DNA of 64,000 nucleotides from contig AOLX01000023.1 of the NCBI GenBank assembly GCA_000336895.1, forward strand, positions 269,510 to 333,509. Direction: 5' to 3'. This stretch comes from Haloarcula argentinensis DSM 12282 (GTDB lineage: Archaea; Halobacteriota; Halobacteria; Halobacteriales; Haloarculaceae). This document shows, in pieces, positions 27,703 through 35,447 of this stretch (position 1 is the first letter of the stretch; each line of letters opens with the position of its first letter). Position numbers and translations under genes: made by a program. The notes under the pieces are model-generated. The model was not told the origin of the DNA. It did not search any database and saw only the letters and a list, made by a program, of their open reading frames with translations.

Positions 27703-28434
27703 ATGGACCCGGCGGTACTGCGGGACGACATGGTCGACAGCCTGCAACACGAGAGCAAGGGTGTCGTCCGGAGCGCGTGGCTGTCGACAGCGATGCGTGC
27801 CGTCCCCCGGGAGGCCTTCGTCGGCGAGCAACAGGCCTACTCAGACCGTCCATTTGAACGCCTCGGCACGCGTGTGCTCTCGCCCAGTACCGCCGGCCGC
27901 GTACTCGAAACTCTGTCACCAGAAGAAGACGACAACGTGCTCGTGGTCGGAGCCGGCGTCGGCTACACGGCCGCCGTGTTGGCAGAACAGGTCGGCGCAG
28001 CGAACGTTCATGCGATAGATATCACGCGTCGCCTCGTCATCGAAGCCCGCCAGAACCTGGCAGAAGCAGGCTATGACGCCGTCCTCGTGGACCGCCGTGA
28101 CGGGGCTGACGGACTCCCGGAGTACGCACCGTACGACCGCATTCTTCTCGAAGCCGCCGCGATTGACCCACCCAGGGCGCTCCTCCAGCAACTGACCGAT
28201 GACGGCCGACTGGTGATGCCGCTTGGCACCGGCGAGCAGTCACTGGCTGTCGTGGAGGCCGACGGTTCGGTCAAGCGACACGGCACTGTCGCGTTCCAGC
28301 CGATGCTCGTCGAGGGTGAACAGGCTGACACTGTCGAGCGCAACCGGACCCACCGTGAAGACCGCGAGCGTGCCCGCCAGGCGGCTCAGTCCCGCGCGGG
28401 ATGGGAGCAGGAGTGGATTGACTGGGACGGCTAG
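27703..28434 (+). CDS. Diverged Pcm-like methyltransferase
   Basis: A 243-residue Pcm homologue with motif I VLVVGAGVGYTAAV and a D-I-T SAM-binding acid, but the catalytic loop differs: RVLSPSTAGRVLETL replaces the GQTIS-type loop of true Pcm. A Glu/Arg-rich C-terminal extension (~200-243) ends in Trp-rich EQEWIDWDG. It may be a haloarchaeal paralogue with another substrate. It follows pcm by 61 bp and overlaps the convergent 28431 gene by four bases. ATG 27703 chosen. Confidence 0.8.
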   Translation: MDPAVLRDDMVDSLQHESKGVVRSAWLSTAMRAVPREAFVGEQQAYSDRPFERLGTRVLSPSTAGRVLETLSPEEDDNVLVVGAGVGYTAAVLAEQVGAANVHAIDITRRLVIEARQNLAEAGYDAVLVDRRDGADGLPEYAPYDRILLEAAAIDPPRALLQQLTDDGRLVMPLGTGEQSLAVVEADGSVKRHGTVAFQPMLVEGEQADTVERNRTHREDRERARQAAQSRAGWEQEWIDWDG

Positions 28435-28877
28435 GGCGACTCGACGACAAGCAGGTCGGTGTTCGAGCGAGCGTCTTCGTAGTTGCTCCCAGCCGGTGGT
28501 TTCACCTCGAAAGTGACGGTGCCGTCCTGTTGATTCGGTCCGAGCGACGGCGACAGTGAGAGGGTCACGTTCCCTGCGCTACCCGTCTCGCCGGTTGTAA
28601 CCGACGAGAGCGTTGCTGTCCCACTTTTCGCGACCACTGTTGCACCGGACACGGGTGACCCCTTTGAGTCGACGACGGTGACGACTACGTCCTGTGTCCC
28701 CGGGTTAGCCACTTCCGGGTGCGGCTCAACATCGACCTCTGTCACTTGTAGCGTCTCGATTCCGGAGATGGTGCTCATCATGACGGAGAGGCAGGCGACA
28801 CCGACCACCAGCGCAATAACGAGACGAATCGGTAGGCCCTCGATAGCACGTTCGTCGTGCCACAGCGAATCTGACAT
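28431..28877 (-). CDS. Membrane-anchored Ig-like domain protein
   Basis: A 148-residue protein with one N-terminal helix (~17-38, LPIRLVIALVVGVACLSVMM) after a short cytoplasmic head, followed by an extracytoplasmic domain that resembles a bacterial Ig-like/carboxypeptidase-regulatory fold (VVVTVVDSKGSPVSGATVVA, ~65-84). The combination resembles haloarchaeal pilin-like or archaellum-associated anchors but lacks the pilin signature. Role unknown. Confidence 0.75.
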   Translation of the reverse strand: MSDSLWHDERAIEGLPIRLVIALVVGVACLSVMMSTISGIETLQVTEVDVEPHPEVANPGTQDVVVTVVDSKGSPVSGATVVAKSGTATLSSVTTGETGSAGNVTLSLSPSLGPNQQDGTVTFEVKPPAGSNYEDARSNTDLLVVESP

Positions 28878-28952
28878 GGACAGGCGTGGGTCCGAGCTCG
28901 TATTTGAACCCTCGTGCGGACGTTCAAGTAGCGGAACGAGTCAACCGCCGGT

Positions 28953-30020
28953 ATGGTCGTTATCGGACGAGAGGGGGCGACGGGGACGACGGTTCGGCTG
29001 GGTCACTATCGGGCCCGCGACGGGAGCCGCGGCGCTGCGGTCGATTTCGATGTCGACCGGCCACACGTTGGTCTCGTCGTCGGGAAACGCGGGTCGGGGA
29101 AGACGTACACGGTCGGCGTCCTCGCCGAAGGATTGCTGGCTGCCGAAGGGGTCGCGCCGGTCATCGTCGACCCGATGGGGGCGTTCACGCCGCTGGATAC
29201 TGCGGACGTGTCTGCAACGGTGGTCGACCCCAGCGTTCGCGCGGGCGCGCTTGACCCACGCCAGTGGTGTACGGTGCTCGGCCTCGACCCGGAACGGGGC
29301 GCGGGAGCGCTCGTGTGGCGAGCAGCGAGCGAGCGTGCGACTCTCGACGGGATGCGCTCGTGGGTGGCCGATGCGGATGTGGCGGCGAGCACCGCCCGCG
29401 CGGCGACGAATCATCTCGCACTCGCCGAGTCCTGGGGCGTCTTCGAGCCTTCGGGTATCGAGACTGAGACGCTGTGCAGCGATTGCCTGACCGTGCTCGA
29501 CGTGTCGGGGCTCGATTCGCGGCCAGCCGGTGCGGTTCTCGCCGCTGTCGCGACCACGCTGTACGACGCTCGGATAGCCGAACAGACGAATCGGCTGCCC
29601 TGGCTGCTGGTCGACGAAGCCCACGCGTTCACCGACGGCGTCGCCCGGCGTCCGCTCCGCCGGCTCGTCACTCGGGGCCGCCAGCCCGGTGTGAGTTGTG
29701 TGCTGGCGACACAGCGACCCAGCGCCGTGGCAGCGACAACCGCTTCCCAAACTGACCTGCTCGTCGCCCACCGACTGACGAGCGCGGCTGACATCGACGC
29801 ACTACAGGCCGCCCAGCCGACGTATCTCGACGGCGACTTCGCGGCCCGGCTCCCGGAGACGACTGGTGACGCGCTCATCGTCGATGACAGCACTGAATCC
29901 GTCCATCACGTGACCGTCCGTGAGCGGCGGACGCCCCACGGCGGCGAGACGCCGCGGGCAAGCGACTCCGGAGCAGACAGGGGGCACGAAGCTCGTGCGG
30001 GGGGTTCTGAAATCCGATGA
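28953..30020 (+). CDS. HerA-like P-loop ATPase
   Basis: A 355-residue ATPase of the HerA/FtsK-like DUF87 type. Walker A is GKRGSGKT (44-51) and Walker B is LPWLLVDEAHAF (~210-221), followed by a sensor segment CVLATQRPSAVA and a C-terminal Arg-rich tail. It is shorter than full HerA (~500) and lacks its long N-terminal barrel. No NurA nuclease gene is adjacent. It may be a DNA-translocase-like protein; cellular role uncertain. GTG/ATG ambiguity is minor; the ATG at 28953 is used. Confidence 0.8.
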   Translation: MVVIGREGATGTTVRLGHYRARDGSRGAAVDFDVDRPHVGLVVGKRGSGKTYTVGVLAEGLLAAEGVAPVIVDPMGAFTPLDTADVSATVVDPSVRAGALDPRQWCTVLGLDPERGAGALVWRAASERATLDGMRSWVADADVAASTARAATNHLALAESWGVFEPSGIETETLCSDCLTVLDVSGLDSRPAGAVLAAVATTLYDARIAEQTNRLPWLLVDEAHAFTDGVARRPLRRLVTRGRQPGVSCVLATQRPSAVAATTASQTDLLVAHRLTSAADIDALQAAQPTYLDGDFAARLPETTGDALIVDDSTESVHHVTVRERRTPHGGETPRASDSGADRGHEARAGGSEIR

Positions 30021-30031
30021 CCCGGCAGGAA

Positions 30032-30391
30032 TCAAACGATTTGTACGATGCCCCAGGCCAACCCGATCCCAGCCAGCGCACAGACGAGATTTCCGACAGC
30101 GTTGAGCGCGGCCAAGGCCACATAGCCGTCCTCCCACAGTCGGACTGTCTCGACCGAAAACGACGAAAACGTCGTGAACGAGCCGCACGCACCGACACCG
30201 ACAAGCAACGCTGCGTCACCAGTCACACCGGCGAACGTCACCAGTCCCAGAACAAAGCTTCCGACAGCGTTCACTGTGAGCGTCCCGAGCGGGAACGTCT
30301 CCCGCTGGACAGCCCCCGCCAGATAGTGGCGACAGAGTGCGCCGATAGCGCCACCGGTGCCGACCAGATGCGCCGGCTCGACAGCGACCAT
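30032..30391 (-). CDS. crcB: CrcB/FluC fluoride channel subunit
   Basis: A 119-residue four-helix membrane protein of the FluC/CrcB family: GGAIGALCRHYL at the N-terminus, GTLTVNAVGSFVLG with the pore Asn, and GACGSFTTFSSFSVET with the conserved Thr/Phe track. It exports fluoride as a dual-topology or heterodimeric channel. Its ATG is adjacent to the stop of the second copy (1-bp overlap), so the two are co-transcribed. Confidence 0.92.
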   Translation of the reverse strand: MVAVEPAHLVGTGGAIGALCRHYLAGAVQRETFPLGTLTVNAVGSFVLGLVTFAGVTGDAALLVGVGACGSFTTFSSFSVETVRLWEDGYVALAALNAVGNLVCALAGIGLAWGIVQIV

Positions 30392-30774
30392 CAGCGCTCA
30401 CCTCCGGCGAACAGCCGAACGACTTCACGGCCGACAAGGACGCCGGCAAAACCCAGAGCGTAGCTTCCGATGATGTTCGCAACAGCCCACTCGGGCGTTA
30501 GAACCGTCTCCACCGCGAACGTGCTGTAGGTGGTAAACGACGAGATAAAGCCGGTCGAAGCGGCCAGCTTCGTCTCGCTGGCCAGCGCACCGACCTGCAG
30601 CCCTTCGTACACGAGCACGCCGAGTGCGAAACTGCCACAGGCATTTACCAACAGCGTCCCCTGTAATCCCGGAACAAAGAGGCCGACGAAGTACCGGAGG
30701 TTCGAACCGGCGAACCCCCCGAGGCCGACGAGGACGATAGTTTCGACCGTTACCAGCGGGTGGGTGTCTGTCAT
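30391..30774 (-). CDS. crcB: CrcB/FluC fluoride channel subunit, second copy
   Basis: A 127-residue CrcB paralogue: GGFAGSNLRYFVG, GTLLVNACGSFALG and GFISSFTTYSTFAVET. It differs from its downstream partner mainly in the loops and in the first helix, suggesting the two assemble antiparallel as a heterodimer, as for other two-gene crcB loci. It is the upstream gene of the pair. I see no fluoride riboswitch upstream. Confidence 0.92.
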   Translation of the reverse strand: MTDTHPLVTVETIVLVGLGGFAGSNLRYFVGLFVPGLQGTLLVNACGSFALGVLVYEGLQVGALASETKLAASTGFISSFTTYSTFAVETVLTPEWAVANIIGSYALGFAGVLVGREVVRLFAGGER

Positions 30775-30776
30775 CC

Positions 30777-31124
30777 TTACTCCCCGAGTATCTCCGCCAG
30801 CCGTGCTTCACCGAGCGTGTCAACGAGTTGCGCGAGTTCGATAACCCGCTCTTCGCCGAGCGTCTCGACGAGTTCACGGATCTCTGCTGGGTCGAACGTC
30901 CGTGCGACGTAGCCGAGGTTCTCTACCATTCGCGTCGTCCGGTCCAGCGTCTCTTCATCAGGGCGCAACGTCAACGGCCGATTAGTGAACTTGCCGTTTT
31001 CATTGAAGTAGCAGAAGCGTAACTCGGCAGTGTCGCTATCATCCGGGTCGACGATCTGCAAAACACCGTACCCACTGTCCCACTCGTCCAGTTCGACCTC
31101 AAGCAGCGTTTCGTAACGAGTCAT
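30777..31124 (-). CDS. Conserved hypothetical haloarchaeal protein
   Basis: A 115-residue soluble protein. The ATG at 31124 gives MTRYETLLEVELDEWDSGYG; an upstream frame to 31187 has a poor N-terminus. The first half is beta-rich (ELRFCYFNENGKFTNRPL), the second half helical with repeating ETLGEE/DTLGEARL units near the C-terminus. No active-site motif. It lies upstream of the crcB pair in the same orientation (2-bp gap), so co-transcription is likely, but a role in fluoride response is only a guess. Confidence 0.7.
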   Translation of the reverse strand: MTRYETLLEVELDEWDSGYGVLQIVDPDDSDTAELRFCYFNENGKFTNRPLTLRPDEETLDRTTRMVENLGYVARTFDPAEIRELVETLGEERVIELAQLVDTLGEARLAEILGE

Positions 31125-31428
31125 ACGATCTGATTCCAAATACACCGACTTATAGATTGGCATACTGCAATCAGAAACAAGCGACAAAAGTTACGTCTCA
31201 CAACAAAAAAGCAATTCTGCCGAAACGGACTGCGTTGCCTCGCCAATAGCGTCGTACCGGAATAATATTGGTACAGGTGTTATTCCGGAATCGAGTGTCG
31301 GCTTATCGACTGTCTGCTGTATCCCATCGTTCGAGTCTCCCGAGTCGGCCCATCAGAGAGACGCAAGTGGCTAAAATGGTTTTCGGCAATGAAATTATTT
31401 TTATATCCGCTCCGACTACGGCAGAGCA
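31125..31428. promoter_or_regulatory. Regulatory region upstream of sph-rdfA
   Basis: This 304-bp divergent spacer has no gene. CCGGAATAA (31257-31265) and TTATTCCGG (31280-31288) form a perfect 9-bp inverted repeat with a 14-bp spacer, 32 bp overall. TTTATAT at 31399-31405 is a good TATA box ~24-30 bp before the ATG at 31429, implying a leaderless or near-leaderless transcript. The 31257 repeat is ~110-140 bp upstream of that box and may be an operator or enhancer-type site. Confidence 0.55.
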
Positions 31429-33390
31429 ATGCCAGAGTCAAAACAAGGATCTAGTGTCGCTCGTTTCGATGTCACCAATATCGGTGGGATCGACGAGACT
31501 TCAGTCGAGATTCCACCGGGTGTGACGGTGCTGACGGGGAAGAATGCCACAAACCGAACGTCGTTTCTGCAGTCTATTATGGCGGCGATGGGGAGTACGC
31601 AGGCCACGCTGAAAGGCGACGCCGATGAGGGGAGTGTTACCCTCACTTACCGGGACGCGGTATACGAACGGACGCTCACGCGAGCGGGAGACGCCGTTCA
31701 GTTTGACGGTGATGGGTACCTTGACGACCCTGCGGTCGCCGACCTGTTCGCGTTCCTCCTCGAAACCAACGAGGCGCGCCGGTCCGTTGCTCGTGGCGAC
31801 GATCTCCGCGAAATCATCATGCGGCCGGTCGACATCGACGCGATCCGCTCGGAAGTCGAACAGCTGGAAGCGGAGAAAGGCGAGATCAACGACGAACTCG
31901 CCACGGTCGAGTCCCGCCAGCGCGACCTCCCGGACCTCGAACAGCGCCGGACCGAACTCCGCGAACAGATCGAGGAGAAACGCGAGGAACTGGCCGATCG
32001 AGAGGAGGAGATAGACAACAGCAGCCGGGATATCGAGGAGAGCCGTCAGGAACAGGATATCCTCGAAGAGAAACTCGACGAACTCCGCTCGACGCGGTCG
32101 GATCTCGAATCCGTCCGGCGGGATATCGAGGCACAGGAAGAGAGCATCTCCTCGCTAAAACGCGAGCGGTCCGACCTCGAAGACGAACTGGACGAACTGC
32201 CGGAGACGCCGATGGGCGACCAGCAGCACCTCGAAGACGAGATCGCAAGCCTGCGCGACCAGCGCCAGCGGCTGAACAGCGAGATATCAGATCTCCAGAG
32301 CCTCATCCAGTACAACGAGGAACGGCTCGAAGAGGAAGACTACGATGTCATCCAGTCGCTCGAAGACGCGCCCGAGGGCTCTGACGGCGCGGTAACAGAG
32401 CAACTCCTCGAAGGTGAAAACGGGGAATCCGTCGTCTGCTGGACGTGTGGCTCGACGGTCGACCGCGAGCAGATCGAAGACACTGTTGACCGCCTGCAGG
32501 ACCTCCGTCAGCAGAAGGTCGAGGATCTCAACGATATCAAGTCGGAACTCGACGATCTCAAGACCGACCAGCGCGAGGCCGAAAAGAAACAGCGCCGCCG
32601 CGAGGACGTCGAACGGAAAATCCAGGAGACGGAGACGGAGATCGAACGCCGCGAAGCGCAGATCACTTCCCTGAAAGACCGGCGCGAGGAACTGACTGAT
32701 GATGTCGAATCTCTGGAAGACGAGGTCGACAACCTCGAATCCGAGGACTTCGACGAAATCCTCTCGCTACACCGGGAGGCGAATCAGCTCGAATTCGAGA
32801 TCGACAGCCTGGAATCTGACCTTGACGACGTGTCTGCCGAGATCGAGGAGATAGAGGAGCTGGTCAATCGGGCCGACGACCTCCGTGAGGAGCGCGACGC
32901 CCTTGTCGAGGAACTCACTGACAAGCGGACGAAGATCGACCAGATAGAGGCGAACGCTGTCGACCAGTTCAACGAGCACATGGACGCCATCCTCGGTATT
33001 CTGGAGTACGAGAACCTCGAACGCATCTGGATCGAGCGCGTCGAGCAGACCGTCCGCGAAGGACGCCAGAAGGTCGACCGAACGGTGTTCGAGCTACACA
33101 TCGTCCGGACCACCGAGAACGGTGCGGCGTACGAGGACACCATCGAGCACCTCAGCGAGAGCGAGCGCGAGGTGACTGGCCTCATTTTCGCCCTTGCGGG
33201 CTATCTGGTGCATGACCTCCACGAAAGCGTTCCGTTCATGCTGCTCGACTCGCTGGAAGCTATCGACTCGGCACGAATCGCCGAGCTCGTCGAGTACTTC
33301 GCTGACTACGCCGAGCATCTCGTCGTCGCCCTCTTGCCGGAGGACGCCCAGGCGCTCGACGACGACTTCAACCGCATCACTTCGATCTAA
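31429..33390 (+). CDS. Archaea-specific SMC-like protein (Sph type)
   Basis: A 653-residue SMC/Rad50-like coiled-coil protein of the haloarchaeal Sph group. The N-terminal ATPase part has an unusual P-loop, TGKNATNRTS (36-45), in place of GxxGxGKS/T. Long coiled coil spans ~135-330 and ~345-545, broken by a Rad50-like zinc hook CWTC (C337-C340). The C-terminal head has a Walker-B-like FMLLDSLEA (D607, then Ser rather than Glu). Likely structural or regulatory rather than a canonical ATPase. It is followed 44 bp later by rdfA, in the same direction; the pair is a known haloarchaeal cell-shape module. Confidence 0.9.
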   Translation: MPESKQGSSVARFDVTNIGGIDETSVEIPPGVTVLTGKNATNRTSFLQSIMAAMGSTQATLKGDADEGSVTLTYRDAVYERTLTRAGDAVQFDGDGYLDDPAVADLFAFLLETNEARRSVARGDDLREIIMRPVDIDAIRSEVEQLEAEKGEINDELATVESRQRDLPDLEQRRTELREQIEEKREELADREEEIDNSSRDIEESRQEQDILEEKLDELRSTRSDLESVRRDIEAQEESISSLKRERSDLEDELDELPETPMGDQQHLEDEIASLRDQRQRLNSEISDLQSLIQYNEERLEEEDYDVIQSLEDAPEGSDGAVTEQLLEGENGESVVCWTCGSTVDREQIEDTVDRLQDLRQQKVEDLNDIKSELDDLKTDQREAEKKQRRREDVERKIQETETEIERREAQITSLKDRREELTDDVESLEDEVDNLESEDFDEILSLHREANQLEFEIDSLESDLDDVSAEIEEIEELVNRADDLREERDALVEELTDKRTKIDQIEANAVDQFNEHMDAILGILEYENLERIWIERVEQTVREGRQKVDRTVFELHIVRTTENGAAYEDTIEHLSESEREVTGLIFALAGYLVHDLHESVPFMLLDSLEAIDSARIAELVEYFADYAEHLVVALLPEDAQALDDDFNRITSI

Positions 33391-33434
33391 CCCCGTAGTC
33401 TTTTAGTTCCGGTTACCGTACGTGGGAACAACAG

Positions 33435-34052
33435 ATGGCGAATACGACAGACGGCCGGCCGTCGAGCAAGGTCGCTCGACTCATCGACGAGTACGAACTC
33501 GATGGACTTGGTGCGGAGATGGAGGCTCGCTGGACGGGTGACGGTGAAAAGCGTATGAGTCTCCGTGACCTCGCGGAGTTTTTCAACAAGCGCCTCCTCG
33601 AACGCGAGCTGGTCGATGCAGGCCTGAGCGCCCTCGAAAGCGATGTGGAATCGACCTACGAGAACCTCACCGGCGACGACATCAGCACAGGCGTTCGGAC
33701 TGACACCGTCAATCGACTCGAACGCAACGGTGTCGACGTCGACAGTCTCGAAACCGATTTCATTACCTATCAGGCCATCCGGTCGTATCTGAAGGAATGG
33801 CGCGGCGCGGAGTATCAGGGGCTATCCGACGACGAGAAGATAGAAAAGGATCTCGAAAGCATTCAGCGGCTCCTGACCCGAACGCTGTCGGTAACTGACC
33901 AGCGAATCGAGAAACTGCGGGATACGAGCCGTATCGACATCGAGGACTTCGAGGTATTTCTGGACGCACAGGTGCTGTGCCAGTCCTGTGGTAGTCAGTA
34001 CGCCGTCGCGGAGTTCTTCGACCAGGGCGGCTGTGAGTGCCAGCAGGATTGA
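33435..34052 (+). CDS. rdfA: Rod-determining factor RdfA
   Basis: A 205-residue protein matching RdfA, which is required for rod shape in Haloferax. It has an N-terminal GRPSSKVARLIDEYELDGLG and MSLRDLAEFFNKRLLE (a possible helix-turn-helix), a helical middle, and a C-terminal zinc-like site LCQSCGSQYAVAEFF...CEC with CxxC and CxC Cys pairs. A regulatory DNA- or protein-binding role is plausible. Co-transcription with the upstream SMC-like gene is likely from the 44-bp gap. Confidence 0.88.
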   Translation: MANTTDGRPSSKVARLIDEYELDGLGAEMEARWTGDGEKRMSLRDLAEFFNKRLLERELVDAGLSALESDVESTYENLTGDDISTGVRTDTVNRLERNGVDVDSLETDFITYQAIRSYLKEWRGAEYQGLSDDEKIEKDLESIQRLLTRTLSVTDQRIEKLRDTSRIDIEDFEVFLDAQVLCQSCGSQYAVAEFFDQGGCECQQD

Positions 34053-34268
34053 ATCGCCGCTCTGACTCCATCTGACTGTCCCGAGAAGGATACTGTGTCG
34101 GAAGATGTAGAAACAATCGAAAACAGTTGTGAAGCGCAACAAAGCAAGCAATATAGCTGCGACAGCCGCCCGTAGAAATAGAACCGAACTGTTGTCTCGG
34201 GGATCTGCCGCCGCAGTTGCCTATTGAGTCACACAGGGCTGAAGGCGTCGGGGGGCATTATAACGGAT

Positions 34269-35372
34269 ATGCACCCAGCCGAGCTCCGAGCGTCGATTCC
34301 GGCACTCGAACGGTGTACGTACTTCAACACGGGGGCAAGCGGGCCGACACCGCGCCCTGTGGTCGACGCTGCGACGGCGTTTCTCGAACACCATGCCTTC
34401 GATGCACCTGCGGATGAGGGACCGTATACGGCTGCGTGGGACGCTATCGCGGCGGCCCGCGAAGTTGTCGCCAGCCACATCGGGACCGACGCCGCTAACG
34501 TCGCGTTCACCCGCAGCACCGCCGATGGGGTCAACATGGTCGCCGGGGCTATCGACTGGCAGCCCGGTGACGTGGTCGTCCGGACTGATCTTGAACATCC
34601 TGCCGGCATGCTCCCGTGGAACCGACTGGCCGACACCCACGATGTCGAAGTCCGCGTACTGGAAACCGAGGGTGGTCGGCTCGACATGGCTGACGTGAAA
34701 GACGCCGTGGCCGACGCCAGACTGGTGGCGCTGAGTTCCCTTTCTTGGACCCACGGGACTAACCTCCCGGTTTCGGATGTCGTCGATGTAGCCCACGACG
34801 CCGGCGCACAGGTACTCGTCGACGCCGTCCAGTCCGTCGGGCAACACCCGGTCGATGTGACCGAATGGGGCGCGGACTTCGTGGCCGCGGCGGGGCACAA
34901 GTGGCTGCTGGGCGTCTGGGGTGGCGGGTTCCTCTATGTCGACCCGGACGCGTATGACCGACTGCACCAGACCCGCATTGGCTACCGGAGCGTCGAAGAC
35001 CCTGGTGCTGACGGGTACACATACTGCGAAGGCGCGCGCCGCTTCGAGGTCGGAACTACCTCGCCGGTCCCCTACGTCGCACTCGCGAACGCCATCGAAA
35101 CGGTCGAGGCCGTCGGCTTCGACACGATCCAGCCTCGTGTCGAACGGCTGACCGACCGCCTCAAAGACGGGCTCGGCGACCGACTGCTGAGTCCCCGCGA
35201 CTACGAGTCTGGACTCGTGACGTTCACTGCCGACGACCCCGAGGCGACCGTCGAGCGACTCGCGGCTGACGGTATCATCATCAGATCACTCCCCCCCCCC
35301 GAGGCGCTCCGGGCGTCGGTCCACGTGTTCAATACAGCCGACGACATCGACCGCCTGCTCGACGCGCTATAG
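34269..35372 (+). CDS. Class V aminotransferase (PLP enzyme)
   Basis: A 367-residue fold-type I PLP enzyme resembling cysteine desulfurase/class V aminotransferases: YFNTGASGPTPRPV at the N-terminus, FTRSTADGVNMVAGA, LEHPAGMLPW, HDAGAQVLVDAVQSVGQ with the cofactor Asp, and AAAGHKWLLGVWGGGF with the PLP-lysine. No catalytic Cys loop typical of desulfurases is evident, so an aminotransferase or lyase role is equally possible. A run of ten C residues lies in codons near the C-terminus (35291-35300). ATG 34269 chosen; 34224 would add 15 residues. Confidence 0.85.
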   Translation: MHPAELRASIPALERCTYFNTGASGPTPRPVVDAATAFLEHHAFDAPADEGPYTAAWDAIAAAREVVASHIGTDAANVAFTRSTADGVNMVAGAIDWQPGDVVVRTDLEHPAGMLPWNRLADTHDVEVRVLETEGGRLDMADVKDAVADARLVALSSLSWTHGTNLPVSDVVDVAHDAGAQVLVDAVQSVGQHPVDVTEWGADFVAAAGHKWLLGVWGGGFLYVDPDAYDRLHQTRIGYRSVEDPGADGYTYCEGARRFEVGTTSPVPYVALANAIETVEAVGFDTIQPRVERLTDRLKDGLGDRLLSPRDYESGLVTFTADDPEATVERLAADGIIIRSLPPPEALRASVHVFNTADDIDRLLDAL

Positions 35373-35447
35373 CGTTCACAGCGCGCCCTGCTACGACCGG
35401 CGTCACAGCCCCGGACTTTCTTGTCCTGACCGGTCGTTCGTCCTTGC

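Noticed and set aside
28941..29771. 276-codon leftward frame inside the HerA-like gene
   Set aside because: Composition is Arg-rich shadow of a highly biased coding frame; the rightward frame has intact Walker motifs.
30700..30725. tRNA-like TTCGAA segment
   Set aside because: It lies in the coding frame of the second crcB gene and has no cloverleaf arms around it.
30775..31124. Fluoride riboswitch upstream of crcB
   Set aside because: The upstream DNA is coding for a hypothetical protein, and no pseudoknot-like conserved fluoride aptamer pattern was seen.
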